A DNA stretch of 64,000 nucleotides from Azorhizobium doebereinerae UFLA1-100 (lineage in GTDB: Bacteria; Pseudomonadota; Alphaproteobacteria; Rhizobiales; Xanthobacteraceae), in NCBI RefSeq assembly GCF_000473085.1, contig NZ_AXBA01000003.1, forward strand, positions 1 through 64,000. The letters are read 5' to 3'. Below, piece after piece: positions 42,820-51,577 of this stretch. Position 1 is the first letter of the stretch; each line of letters begins with the position of its first letter. The position numbers and the translations under genes are program-made. The notes below the pieces were generated by a model. That model made no database searches. It was given only the letters and a program-made list of their open reading frames with translations, and was not told where the DNA came from.

Positions 42820-43680
42820 TCAGGTGCGCGCCCACTGCTCGCGCAGCAGGGCCGGGGCCTGCTTGGGGTCGATGCCGCGATAGGTGAGGAATTCCTCGTA
42901 AATCTTCTGGATCTGCCCGCTCTCATAGAGCGAGTTGACCGCCACGCCGATCCAGTCGCGCCAGGACTTGTCCACGTCGCGGCGCACGCCGGCGCTGGTG
43001 GAGGCGGCCTTGATCGGCTCGGGCAGCAGCACGGTGCCGCGCTTGACCCGGCTGCGCAGCATCACCAGGGCGGGGTGGAACAGCGACACCGCATCCACCC
43101 GGCCGGACATGTAGGCCGCGCCCACCTCGTCGATGTTGGGGAAGCGCTCGATCTTGGCATTGGCGAGGCGCACGCTGAGGTCGCGGTCCGGCGAGGTGCC
43201 GAGCACCACGCCGATGCGCACGTCCGGCTTGTCGAGATCGGCCCAGGTCTTGGCGGCGAGGCCGTCGCGGGCCAGCACGCCGAGGGCGTAGTAGAACATG
43301 GGCTGGACCGGGAAATCGATGGCCAGCGCCCGCTGCGGCGTGGCGTCCATGGCGAACAGCACGTCGAACTGCCCGGCCTGGAGGCCGGCGACGGCGGTGC
43401 CCCAGGTGGTCTCCACCGCCACCGGCTTGACGCCCAGCTCCTTGGCGATGGCGACGCCGGCGCCCCAGCCGATGCCCTTCCACTCGTCCGAGCGCTGGTC
43501 CTTGTAGAACCACGGCTCGCCCGGCGGGGTGCCGATGCGCAGCTCGCCCCGGTCACGCACCTGCTGGAGCGTGTCGGCGCCCTGCTGGGCCTGGGCGGCG
43601 GTGGCCACCAGCGTGGCGCCCGCCCCGGTGAGCATGATCGCGCCGAGGGCCTTGCGCCGTTCCATCCTGGTGTCCGTCAT
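42820..43680 (-). CDS. Amino acid ABC transporter substrate-binding protein
   Basis: This 286-residue SBP_bac_3-like protein has a signal region with twin arginine-like start (MERRKALGAIMLTGAGATLV) cut near AQAQQ, then TLQQVRDRGELRIGTPPGEP. Later landmarks are GLQAGQFDVLFAMDATPQRA and IGVVLGTSPDRDLSVRLANA. The ATG at 43680 has GGAG nine bases upstream. It is the first gene of the transport-aminotransferase-PrpD operon running to 38080. The substrate is probably an amino acid or related carboxylate. Confidence 0.9.
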   Translation of the reverse strand: MTDTRMERRKALGAIMLTGAGATLVATAAQAQQGADTLQQVRDRGELRIGTPPGEPWFYKDQRSDEWKGIGWGAGVAIAKELGVKPVAVETTWGTAVAGLQAGQFDVLFAMDATPQRALAIDFPVQPMFYYALGVLARDGLAAKTWADLDKPDVRIGVVLGTSPDRDLSVRLANAKIERFPNIDEVGAAYMSGRVDAVSLFHPALVMLRSRVKRGTVLLPEPIKAASTSAGVRRDVDKSWRDWIGVAVNSLYESGQIQKIYEEFLTYRGIDPKQAPALLREQWART

Positions 43681-43913
43681 CTCAAGATCTCCCGCCTCTC
43701 CAACGAGTAACAGCCGATGTTCCGCGGCGCAATAATTCGCGCTGGTTTCCAGTGGAATGCATCTGCACGCCAGGGTGGTAGTCCCGTCCCGCCCGGTGAC
43801 GGACGGGCCGCCCGGCCGAGGCGCCCGCCGCGGACCCAGCCGCATATGCCCGAAGATAGTTGACTCAATCTAGTGATTTAATGAAATTAAGACTCGCGAA
43901 CTGGGAGAGCATC
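43681..43913. promoter_or_regulatory. Divergent promoter region, amino acid importer / organosulfur importer
   Basis: The gap between the binding protein genes is AT-rich at 43850-43895, with AGTTGACTCAATCTAGTG (43858-43875) just before the organosulfur importer. TTGACT here could be a -35 element; it recalls the TTGACTTACT motif found twice more in the window. GGGAGAG lies six bases before the ATG at 43914. Confidence 0.45.
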
Positions 43914-45029
43914 ATGGGCGACGGGAATGATGGGGCGCAGGGTGACGGGGCGCGTGGCCTCTCGCGGCGGAGCCTGCTGCGCTACGGCGCGGCGGCGGGG
44001 CTGGCGGTGCCGGTGGGCGTGATCGGCGGCCACGGGCTGGCGGGCAGCCTGCTGGCGCCCAGGGCGCCGGAGCTGCCGGACTTCCCCATCTGCCGCACCG
44101 GCGCGGATGGCCAGCCGGCGGCCACCGGGCCGCTGAAGCCCATCAAGCTGGCCTGGAACGCCACCGGCATCTGCACCGCCGCCGCCCCGGTGGCGAAGGA
44201 CTACGGCATCTTCGCCGCCCATGGGCTGGACGTGGACTTCGTCAATTTCGGCGGCTCCACCGAGACGCTGCTGGAGGCCATCGCCACCGGCAAGGCGGAC
44301 GCCGGCATCGGCATGGCGCTGCGCTGGCTGAAGCCGCTGGAGCAGGGCTTCGACGTGCGCGTGACCACCGGCCTGCACGGCGGCTGCATCCGCCTGCTGG
44401 GCGCCCCGGCCACCGGCGTCACCAAGCTGGAGGACCTGAAGGGCAGGACGGTCGCCATCTCCGACCAGGCTTCGCCCGCCAAGAACTTCTTCTCGCTGCT
44501 GCTGGCCAAGCGCGGCATCGACCCGGACAGCGTGCAGTGGCGCAACTATCCCGCCGAGGCGCTGCCGCTGGCCATCGACAAGGGCGAGGCCCAGGCGCTG
44601 GCCGACAACGACCCGCGCACCTGGATCTTCCTGAAGGAGAGCAACGGCAAGCTGATCGAGGTGGCGAGCAACCTCACCGCCGAGTTCCAGACCCGCTCGT
44701 GCTGCATCCTGGCCATCCGCAACACCCTGATCCGCGACGACAAGGCCACCGCCACCGCGCTCACCCGCGCGCTGCTGGAGGCCGCGCACCGGGTGGCGAC
44801 CCGGCCGGAGGACGGCGCCAAAGCATTCGCCAATTACGGCGGCAAGGGCTCGCCGGAGGACCTCGCCGCCATGCTGCGCAGCCATACCCACGCCCACAAC
44901 CCCACCGGGGCGGCGCTGAAGCAGGAGATCGCCGACTATACCGACGAACTGAAGCTGGTGAACGTCATCAAGCCCTCGACCAATTCGGCGCGCTTCGCCG
45001 AGAAGGTCTATGCCGACGTGCTGAGCTGA
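43914..45029 (+). CDS. ABC substrate-binding protein, NMT1/SsuA-like, Tat-exported
   Basis: The 371-residue protein begins with a twin-arginine signal (LSRRSLLRYGAAAGLAVPVG) and has the NMT1-type ligand domain: PIKLAWNATGICTAAAPVAK, FVNFGGSTETLLEAIATGKA and LEDLKGRTVAISDQASPAKN. ATG 43914 is chosen because GGGAGAG stands six bases ahead; an ATG at 43881 in frame is less well supported. It leads a three-gene operon with permease and ATPase. An aliphatic sulfonate or related sulfur compound is a reasonable ligand given the surrounding genes. Confidence 0.88.
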   Translation: MGDGNDGAQGDGARGLSRRSLLRYGAAAGLAVPVGVIGGHGLAGSLLAPRAPELPDFPICRTGADGQPAATGPLKPIKLAWNATGICTAAAPVAKDYGIFAAHGLDVDFVNFGGSTETLLEAIATGKADAGIGMALRWLKPLEQGFDVRVTTGLHGGCIRLLGAPATGVTKLEDLKGRTVAISDQASPAKNFFSLLLAKRGIDPDSVQWRNYPAEALPLAIDKGEAQALADNDPRTWIFLKESNGKLIEVASNLTAEFQTRSCCILAIRNTLIRDDKATATALTRALLEAAHRVATRPEDGAKAFANYGGKGSPEDLAAMLRSHTHAHNPTGAALKQEIADYTDELKLVNVIKPSTNSARFAEKVYADVLS

Positions 45030-45037
45030 GGCGCATC

Positions 45038-46042
45038 ATGAGCGCCACCGCCGAAACCCTCTATGCCCGGCCGCGCGCGGCCGGGCGACCCGCCGTGTCG
45101 CCGCTGGCGGTCTCGGGCCTGCTCTGGCTGGGCGCGGCCGCGCTCACCCATGGCGTGCCCGACCGCAACACCGGCATCACCGACATCGCCTATACCCCGC
45201 AGCTGGCCGCGCTCCAGGCCGGGCTCGGCGGCGCGCTGCTGGCGGCGGGCCTGCTGGGCGGCCGCCTCGGGCGGCCCGGCGCGGCGCTGCGGCGGGCGGG
45301 GCCGTGGTTCGCGCTCATCGCCGTCCTGCTGGCGGCGTGGGAGCTGCTCACCGCCAAGCTGGCCGTCCTGCCCCTGCCGTTCTTCGCCCCGCCGCAGGGG
45401 CTGCTGGAGGTGTATCTGGACGACTGGGCGCGGCTCGGCCTCAGCCTCTGGCATTCGGTGAAGCTGCTGGCCTGGGGCTATCTGATCGGCGCGGCGCTGG
45501 GCGTGCTCACCGGCATCTCCATCGGCTGGTGGCAGCAGGCGAGCTACTGGATCCACCCGGTGCTGCGCTTCATCGGCCCGCTGCCGGCCACCGCCTGGCT
45601 GCCCGTCGCCTTCTTCGCCTTCCCGTCCAGCTGGAGCGCCAGCGTGTTCCTGATCGCGCTGGCCACCGGCTTCCCGGTCACCATCCTCACCTGGTCCGGC
45701 ATCGCCGGGGTGAACAAGGACTATTACGACATCGCCCGCACGCTGGGCGCCTCCGAGCGCTTCCTGGTGCTGAAGGTGGCGGTGCCGGCCGCGCTGCCGC
45801 ACATCTTCGTCGGCCTGTTCATGGGGCTCGGCGCCTCGTTCGCGGTGCTGGTGGTGGCGGAGATGCTGGGGGTGAAGGCCGGGCTCGGCTGGTATCTCTC
45901 CTGGGCGCAGGGCTGGGCGGCCTATGCCAACATGTATGCCGCGCTGCTCGTCATGGCGGTGATGTGCTCCAGCCTCATCACCCTGCTGTTCCGCCTGCGC
46001 GACCGGGTGCTCTCCTGGCAGAAGGAACTGGTCCGGTGGTGA
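45038..46042 (+). CDS. ABC transporter permease, SsuC type with extended N terminus
   Basis: The 334-residue permease has a C-terminal BPD_transp_1 core (WHSVKLLAWGYLIGAALGVL; ARTLGASERFLVLKVAVPAA; AEMLGVKAGLGWYLSWAQGW) typical of sulfonate/taurine/nitrate importers. About 80 extra N-terminal residues carry two additional hydrophobic segments (around 22-40 and 60-75), longer than the usual 250-280 residues. It follows the binding protein gene by eight bases. Confidence 0.9.
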   Translation: MSATAETLYARPRAAGRPAVSPLAVSGLLWLGAAALTHGVPDRNTGITDIAYTPQLAALQAGLGGALLAAGLLGGRLGRPGAALRRAGPWFALIAVLLAAWELLTAKLAVLPLPFFAPPQGLLEVYLDDWARLGLSLWHSVKLLAWGYLIGAALGVLTGISIGWWQQASYWIHPVLRFIGPLPATAWLPVAFFAFPSSWSASVFLIALATGFPVTILTWSGIAGVNKDYYDIARTLGASERFLVLKVAVPAALPHIFVGLFMGLGASFAVLVVAEMLGVKAGLGWYLSWAQGWAAYANMYAALLVMAVMCSSLITLLFRLRDRVLSWQKELVRW

Positions 46043-46842
46043 CGTCAGCCTCCCGCATCCTCGCGACCCCGCCCGCCGCCCCGGTGGAGGGCATCCGGCT
46101 CGATGTGGAGGACGTCTCCCACGCCTTCCAATTGGAAGGCCAGCCGCTGCCGGTGCTGAACCAGGTGAGCTTTTCCGCCGCGCCGGGCGAGTTCGTCGCC
46201 TTGCTCGGGCCGAGCGGCTGCGGCAAGTCCACCCTGCTGCGGCTGGTGGCCGGCCTCGAACACGCCACCGCCGGCGCGGTGCGGGCGGACGATGCCCCGA
46301 TCCGCGCGCCGGACCCCTCGCGCATCCTGGTGTTCCAGGACCCCACGCTCTATCCCTGGCGGACCGTCGAGGCCAACGTCGCCCTCGGGCTGGAGGCGCG
46401 GGGCCTGATCAAGAACCAGCGCCACCGGGTGGCGGAGGCGCTCGATCTTGTCGGCCTCACCGGTTTCGAGAGCGCCTATCCGCGCCAGCTTTCAGGGGGC
46501 ATGGCGCAGCGCGTGGCGCTGGCCCGCGCGCTGGTCAACGAGCCGCGCCTGCTGCTGCTGGACGAGCCGCTGGGCAAGCTGGATTCGCTCACCCGCATCA
46601 CCATGCAGGGCGAACTGCTGAAGCTGTGGCAGCAGGCCCGCTTCACCGCGCTGCTCGTCACCCACGACGTGGAGGAGGCGCTGTTCCTCGCCGAGCGGGT
46701 GATCGTGTTCAGCGACCGGCCGGCCCGCATCGTGGCGGACGTGGCGGTGGACGTGGCCTATCCGCGCCATCGCGGCGATCCGCGCCTCGCCGAACTGCGC
46801 CACCGGATCCTGCACCTGCTGGGCCTCGACGAGACCTGGTGA
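46039..46842 (+). CDS. ABC transporter ATP-binding protein, SsuB/TauB type
   Basis: The 267-residue ATPase has Walker A GPSGCGKST, Q-loop VFQDPTLYPWRT, signature QLSGGMAQRVALARALV, Walker B LLLLDEPLGKLDSLT and switch VTHDVEEALFLAE. The usual FGALD of this family reads LGKLD here. The GTG at 46039 overlaps the permease stop (GTGA). It completes the importer 43914-46842. Confidence 0.93.
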   Translation: MTSASRILATPPAAPVEGIRLDVEDVSHAFQLEGQPLPVLNQVSFSAAPGEFVALLGPSGCGKSTLLRLVAGLEHATAGAVRADDAPIRAPDPSRILVFQDPTLYPWRTVEANVALGLEARGLIKNQRHRVAEALDLVGLTGFESAYPRQLSGGMAQRVALARALVNEPRLLLLDEPLGKLDSLTRITMQGELLKLWQQARFTALLVTHDVEEALFLAERVIVFSDRPARIVADVAVDVAYPRHRGDPRLAELRHRILHLLGLDETW

Positions 46843-46864
46843 GGGGGATCCGGCGCGGCAGGGG

Positions 46865-46923
46865 ACGCCCGGCGGGGGACGCACGGCGGGCGCGGGGGGC
46901 TTGCCGTGCGTTTCGCCGGGCGT
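46865..46923. terminator. Nested bidirectional terminator between convergent genes
   Basis: An outer 10-base stem ACGCCCGGCG / CGCCGGGCGT encloses an inner 8-base stem CGCACGGC / GCCGTGCG (46880-46887 with 46903-46910). A TTT follows the inner stem. It lies exactly between the ATPase stop (plus) and the monooxygenase stop (minus), so it likely ends both transcripts. Confidence 0.65.
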
Positions 46924-46939
46924 TCGTGTCGGCGCGGTT

Positions 46940-48310
46940 CTAGCCGGCCGGCGGCCGGCGGAACTGCGCGCCGGGGTGGCTCGCCTTCAGCTTCGGCCCA
47001 TCGCCGAACAGTTTCTCGCGCAGCGTGCCGTCCCCATAGGCCGTCTTGAAGGCGCCGCGGTCCTGCAATTCCGGCACCAGCAGGTCGACGATGGCTTCCA
47101 GCGATTCCGGCATCACCGTGCGCACCAGGTTGAAGCCGTCCACGTCCGCCTCGTCCGCCCAGGCCAGCATCTGGTCCGCCACCTCGCCCGCCGAGCCGAC
47201 GAACACCGGCGCCCGCGCCCCGGCGGGGGAGAAGTCCAGCAGGTCGCGCACCTGCGGCGCCTTGGCCCGCAGGGTGAGGTTCTCCAGCGCCGACTGGATG
47301 GCGTTGCTCTTGGTGAAGGTCAGCGCGTCGTCCAGCGACAGCGCGGCGAGGTCCACCCCGGTCCAGCCGGAGACCAGCGCCAATTGCCCGGCGGCGTCGA
47401 TGTGGCGGGCGTAGTCCGCCTTCAGCGCGTGCGCCTCCGCCGAGGTCCTGGCGACGATCACGGTGGCGCCCAGCAGGGTCAGGACGTCGCGCGGCCCGCG
47501 CCCGGCGGCCACCGCCGCCTCGCGCACCGCCTTGACCGCCTGCGCCGCGATGGCCGGGGTCTGGCCGTTGAGGAAGGTCGCCTCCGCATGGCGCCCGGCG
47601 AACACCCGCCCCCGGCCGGAGGTGCCGGCCTGGTAGAGCACCGGCGTGCGCTGCGGCGAGGGCTCGGCCAGCGCCCGGCCGTCCACCTTGTAGTAGGGCC
47701 CGTCATGCACCACGCGGTGCACCTTGGCGGGATCGGTGAACACGCCGGCGGCCTTGTCGCGGCGGGCGGCATCGTCCTCCCAGCTGCCTTCCCACAGCTT
47801 GTAGACGGCGGCGAGGAAATCCTCCGCCGCCTCGTAGCGCTCGTCATGGTCGCGGTTGACCGCGAGGCCCATGCCGCGCGCGCCGCTGTCCAGATAGCCG
47901 GTGACGATGTTCCAGCCGAGCCGGCCGCCGGTCAGGTGGTCGAGCGTCGAGAAGCGGCGGGCGAACTGGAAGGGATGGTCATAGGTGAGGTTGGAGGTGA
48001 CGCCGAAGCCGATGTGCTGCGTCACCAGCGCCATGGCGGAGATGGCCAGCGTCGGGTCGGCGTTGGGCGCCTGCGCCCCGGCGGCGAAGGCGGCATCGCC
48101 CGAGCCGCCATAGACGTCGTAGAGGCCGAACACGTCGGCGATGAAGATGCCGTCCAGCAGCCCGCGCTCGGCGGTCTTCGCCATCTCGGTCCAGTAGGTG
48201 AGGGTGTTGTAGGCGCTCTGGTTGTCCCGCGGGTGGCGCCACAGCCCGGCCCAATTGTGCGAGGGGGCGGCCATCTGGAAGGTGTTGAGACGCAGTTCGC
48301 GGCGGGGCAT
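46940..48310 (-). CDS. LLM-class flavin-dependent monooxygenase (NtaA/SnaA/DszA family)
   Basis: The 456-residue protein is of the nitrilotriacetate monooxygenase/pristinamycin synthase/DszA group, larger than SsuD: NTFQMAAPSHNWAGLWRHPR at the start, TERGLLDGIFIADVFGLYDV, LTGGRLGWNIVTGYLDSGAR and GQTPAIAAQAVKAVREAAVA. It uses reduced FMN from a separate reductase to oxidise or cleave C-S or C-N bonds. Context with sulfonate importers suggests a sulfone or sulfonate. It is probably transcribed with the binding protein and flavoprotein genes upstream (51282-48734), across a REP-containing gap. Confidence 0.9.
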   Translation of the reverse strand: MPRRELRLNTFQMAAPSHNWAGLWRHPRDNQSAYNTLTYWTEMAKTAERGLLDGIFIADVFGLYDVYGGSGDAAFAAGAQAPNADPTLAISAMALVTQHIGFGVTSNLTYDHPFQFARRFSTLDHLTGGRLGWNIVTGYLDSGARGMGLAVNRDHDERYEAAEDFLAAVYKLWEGSWEDDAARRDKAAGVFTDPAKVHRVVHDGPYYKVDGRALAEPSPQRTPVLYQAGTSGRGRVFAGRHAEATFLNGQTPAIAAQAVKAVREAAVAAGRGPRDVLTLLGATVIVARTSAEAHALKADYARHIDAAGQLALVSGWTGVDLAALSLDDALTFTKSNAIQSALENLTLRAKAPQVRDLLDFSPAGARAPVFVGSAGEVADQMLAWADEADVDGFNLVRTVMPESLEAIVDLLVPELQDRGAFKTAYGDGTLREKLFGDGPKLKASHPGAQFRRPPAG

Positions 48311-48733
48311 GGGCGTGCGGTCCTTCGGGGATGCGGTGCCGGCCGGGCAGGATAGCGCGGCGGGCGGCGGGATGGGGAGGGGGCTGTGGGAGGGCGGGGG
48401 GCGGAGTGGAGGGGGCGCGCGGGGCGGAGAGGGCTTCACCCCCCTCCCTAGCCCTCCCCCGCAAGGGGGGAGGGGATATGTCCGGCGGAGGGGATATGGC
48501 CGGCGGGCTGGTGAGCACGCGCGCAAGAAATGAGAGCCCTCTCCGGTGCCGATGCGCCTCCCCCAAAAGCGGAAAACCCTCCCCCCTTGCGGGGGAGGGC
48601 AGGGAGGGGGGTGACGCGGCCGGGGACGAGCGCGGCGTCGGTGGTCACCCAATGCCCGTCGTCCATGTCCTTGGCCGCTCCGAAGACGCGCGCCGAAAGC
48701 GCTGCCCCGCCACGCACCACGGCCGGCTCCCCC
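48311..48733. other. Gene-free gap with REP-like pair
   Basis: This 423-base stretch holds a purine-rich segment (48355-48430), the REP-like pair 48434-48614, and two 18-base direct repeats GGGGATATGKCCGGCGGR at 48472-48489 and 48490-48507. From about 48720 to 48621 the minus strand reads open through an Ala/Gly-rich stretch into the REP, probably not a gene. No start for a real gene was found. Confidence 0.55.
48434..48614. repeat. REP-like palindrome pair, copy B
   Basis: The left arm 48434-48475 (CTTCACCCCCCTCCCTAGCC, then CTCCCCCGCAAGGGGGGAGG) and right arm 48578-48614 (CCCTCCCCCCTTGCGGGGGA, ending GGGGGGTGAC) match copy A at 42612-42740 almost base for base and face each other in the same inverted arrangement. 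The spacer is about 102 bases and different in sequence from that of copy A. Confidence 0.9.
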
Positions 48734-49840
48734 TCAGCTTCCCAGCGGCTTGCCGTCGGCGCCGTAGGGCGTCCAGTACCCCTCCAGCTTCAGTTCCTTG
48801 AGCGCCGCGTCCAGGTAGCGCGTGTCGGCCCAGCCGGTGAGGTCCACGTCCCGCCGCAGCAGGCCGAACGCCTTCGATTGCGCCGCCGCCTGCCGGTACT
48901 GGTCGAGGAACAGCGCGTCGATCAGCGGCGTGTTGCGGTATTTCAGTGTCTCGCCGGAGAAGAATTCCGCCAGCACCGATGTGGCGGTGCCGGACTTGCC
49001 CCACAATTCGATCAGCGCCGCGCGGTTGGCCTCCTCGGAGGACCAGTGGGCGGCGCGCACGAAGGCGGTGGTCACGCTCTGGGTCAGGTCGGGATGGGCG
49101 GTGGCGAAGGCCTCCGTCACCAGCACATGGGCATAGCGGCCGAGGCGCGGGTCGTCGCCCTTGGTGGTGTAGACCACCTTGGCGAGCCCTTTCTCGGCCA
49201 AGGTGATGAGCGTGGTGTCGCCCACCGCCGCGTCGATGTCGCCGCTGGCCAGCGCCGCATTGGCCGAGGCGCTGTCCATGTTGATGATCTGGAGGTCGCG
49301 CTCGGTGAGCCCGTAGGCCTTCAGGATCTTGGCGAAGGCGAGATGGTTGTTGGTGCCGAGCTGCACCGCCACCTTCCGGCCCTTCAAATCCTTCACGCCG
49401 GTGATGGTGGAATTGAGCGGCGCGGCGATATAGCTCGGCTTATGGGCGCCGCTCGCCAGCAGCAGCCGCGTCTTCAGGCCGTTGGCCCGGCCGATGATGG
49501 AGGGCAGGTCGCCCTGGTAGGCGAAATCGAGCTGGCCGTTGGCGATGGCCTCGTTGACCGCCGGGCCGGCGCCCTTGAAGAAATACCATTCCACCTTGAT
49601 GTCGGGATTGCCCGCGAAGGCGTCCTCCACATAGCGCCCGGCGCGGGCGGTGGCGGCGGAGGTGCCCTCGGCGAACGGCCGGTTGTCCACGCCGATGGCG
49701 GCATAGCCGATGCGGATGGTGACGGGCGCGGCGGCGGCCGGCAGCAGGGCCGCCGCCAGCAGCAGGGCCGCGGCGGCAAGCGGGGCGGCGGCGCGGCGGG
49801 CGAAGGCGGGAAACAGGGTGCGCATGGCGGCGGCTCTCAT
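48734..49840 (-). CDS. ABC substrate-binding protein, SsuA-like (paralogue 1)
   Basis: The 368-residue protein has a signal peptide (PLAAAALLLAAALLPAAAAP) and an SsuA-like domain: VTIRIGYAAIGVDNRPFAEG, VEWYFFKGAGPAVNEAIANG, QLDFAYQGDLPSIIGRANGL and a C-terminal YGADGKPLGS. It is closely similar to the two proteins at 59323 and 60430, with the same ending. No permease or ATPase is adjacent, so it may share those at 57159-63189. The ATG at 49840 overlaps the flavoprotein stop (ATGA); ATG 49825 is an alternative. Confidence 0.9.
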   Translation of the reverse strand: MRAAAMRTLFPAFARRAAAPLAAAALLLAAALLPAAAAPVTIRIGYAAIGVDNRPFAEGTSAATARAGRYVEDAFAGNPDIKVEWYFFKGAGPAVNEAIANGQLDFAYQGDLPSIIGRANGLKTRLLLASGAHKPSYIAAPLNSTITGVKDLKGRKVAVQLGTNNHLAFAKILKAYGLTERDLQIINMDSASANAALASGDIDAAVGDTTLITLAEKGLAKVVYTTKGDDPRLGRYAHVLVTEAFATAHPDLTQSVTTAFVRAAHWSSEEANRAALIELWGKSGTATSVLAEFFSGETLKYRNTPLIDALFLDQYRQAAAQSKAFGLLRRDVDLTGWADTRYLDAALKELKLEGYWTPYGADGKPLGS

Positions 49841-51282
49841 TCGGCGGCGAGGGCGGGGGCGCGGTGGACCGCGCCGCCATAGAGCGACAGGCCGAAATCC
49901 GGCGCCACGGGCGCGGTGATCTTCTGCTCATGGAGCGCGAGGTCGGCCAGGAACAGGTCGCGGCTGATGCCCGCCACCACGGCGGGGATCTCGCGGCGGA
50001 AGCTCGGCACGTCGCCCACCGGCAGGCCGGAGGTGACGAAGGCGCCGGGATTGAAGGCATGGATATTGGACAGATAGGGCGCCAGCCCCGGCGTCTTCTC
50101 CTGGAATTCCAGCGCCCTGCCGAGATAGGGATGGCGCGCCAGCACGGCGTCGCGCGCATCCGGGGGCGGCTGGTAGCGGTCCTGCCACAAGGCGATGCGG
50201 TCGGCGAAATCCGCCAGCTCCGGGCGCTGGCCGAGATCGACCACATAGCCGGTGCCGGCGATGACGAAGTCGAAGGCGTGGGTCTCGCCGCCCAGCTTCA
50301 CGCTCACCTTGCCGTCCGCGATCTCCGGCACCGGCCAGCGGGCGTTAAGGTGGATGCGGAAGTTCGGGTGGCGGATGGCGCGCTCCACCGTGTCCTGCGG
50401 CGCCGTGGTGCCGAGCCGGCGATAGCGGGCGGCGAGCGCCCAGCGCAGGGCATCGGGAAAATCGTGGAAATTGTCATAGGCGCCGGGATAGGCGCGGGTC
50501 TTGTTGACGGCGGTGGCGGACAGTTCCGGCCGGCGGCTGAACAGGTGCACCGCCTGCGCGCCCGCCTCCAGGGCGGTGGCCGCCGCATCGAAGGCGGAGG
50601 CGGCGGCGCCGATCACCGCCACCGTGCGGCCCTTCAGCGCCGGAAAATCGATCGCTGCCGTGGTGTGGGCGAGGTGGGTGGCGGGCAGGGCCTTCAGCAT
50701 GTCGGGCACATAGGCCCCGCCGGAGCCGCCGAAGCCGTTGGCCAGGATCACCTTGCGGGTGGTCTCGACGCGCGGCGCGCCGTCGACCGTCAGATGCAGG
50801 CGGAAATGGTCGCCGGCCGGCGCGATGCGGACAAGCTCGGTGCGGTAGCGGATGGCGATGCCGAGCGTGCGGCGATACCAGGAGATGTAGTCCGCCCAGG
50901 CGAGGCGCGGAATGGCGGGCAGCGCCGCATAGGCCTCCCGCCCGTGGCGTGCCTCATACCACGCCTGGAAGCCGAGGCCCGCGTGGCCAAGCTCGGGGCC
51001 GACGAGGTTCTTCGGCGTGCGCAGCTGGGTCATGCGGGCGATGGTGCGCCAGATGCCGGAGCCGGCCTCGTCCGCTGAGCGGTCGATCACCGACACCTGG
51101 CCGATGCCGGCGCGCCGCAGGGCGAAGGCGAGGGCGGTGCCGGTGTGGCCGCCGCCCACCACCACCACATTGTGGTCCACGCCCTCGCGCTCGGGCACCC
51201 AGTTGGCCGGATCAGGGCCGATGAGGCGCAGGGTCTCCTCGGCGAGAAAATCGGCGGCGGCGGGCGTGAGGCGAGAGGACAT
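49837..51282 (-). CDS. FAD/NAD(P)-binding flavoprotein, flavin monooxygenase-like
   Basis: The 481-residue protein has an FAD motif (VVVVGGGHTGTALAFALRRA), a second dinucleotide motif (VAVIGAAASAFDAAATALEA, with Ala in place of the usual Gly residues) and VIAGTGYVVDLGQ. The layout is that of class B flavoprotein monooxygenases/FAD-NAD(P) binding proteins; the FMO fingerprint itself is not clear. It leads the operon with the SsuA-like protein and is likely an oxygenase acting on an imported sulfur compound. An AATTGACTTACT motif lies about 60 bases upstream. Confidence 0.8.
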   Translation of the reverse strand: MSSRLTPAAADFLAEETLRLIGPDPANWVPEREGVDHNVVVVGGGHTGTALAFALRRAGIGQVSVIDRSADEAGSGIWRTIARMTQLRTPKNLVGPELGHAGLGFQAWYEARHGREAYAALPAIPRLAWADYISWYRRTLGIAIRYRTELVRIAPAGDHFRLHLTVDGAPRVETTRKVILANGFGGSGGAYVPDMLKALPATHLAHTTAAIDFPALKGRTVAVIGAAASAFDAAATALEAGAQAVHLFSRRPELSATAVNKTRAYPGAYDNFHDFPDALRWALAARYRRLGTTAPQDTVERAIRHPNFRIHLNARWPVPEIADGKVSVKLGGETHAFDFVIAGTGYVVDLGQRPELADFADRIALWQDRYQPPPDARDAVLARHPYLGRALEFQEKTPGLAPYLSNIHAFNPGAFVTSGLPVGDVPSFRREIPAVVAGISRDLFLADLALHEQKITAPVAPDFGLSLYGGAVHRAPALAAE

Positions 51283-51577
51283 GGGCGGCTTCCCGGAGGA
51301 TGGAGTGCGGCACGTCCCGAACTCAAACCGACGTAACTTAGTAAGTCAATTAAAATAGTATAATTAAGTGCCGCAGAGAGCGGGCTGCCTAGTGGCGCGG
51401 TGACGAACCCGCCGAGCATGGCGCTCTCACGCGAGATGTCGGTACGTCTTCATCCGCCTATAGGGGGGCTGAGCGGCGCCTGGGAATTACCATCGGGGTC
51501 GGCCGCCAGCCCGAAGCGGCGCGTGCGCTCCACCGGCACCGCGCTATGCGGGTTTCAGGGGTAATGCCGGACACGAG
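51283..51577. promoter_or_regulatory. AT-rich promoter region of the flavoprotein operon and gap to the next gene
   Basis: The stretch 51325-51370 is strongly AT-rich against the rest and includes the shared motif and a palindrome ACTTAGTAAGT (51336-51346). The remainder (51371-51577) has no recognisable gene; it lies downstream of the small secreted protein gene and shows no clear terminator. Confidence 0.5.
51340..51351 (-). promoter_or_regulatory. Shared motif AATTGACTTACT, copy 1
   Basis: Read on the minus strand, toward the flavoprotein gene at 51282, the sequence is TTAATTGACTTACTAAGT. The same 12-mer AATTGACTTACT occurs in the same orientation upstream of the SsuB operon at 57015-57026. 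It may be an activator site (for example of a sulfur-starvation LysR protein) or a -35 type element. Confidence 0.5.

Noticed and set aside
48448-48720. A 90-codon minus-strand frame in the REP gap
   Set aside because: Much of it is translated REP sequence (PLPALPRKGGG), and there is no ribosome binding site.
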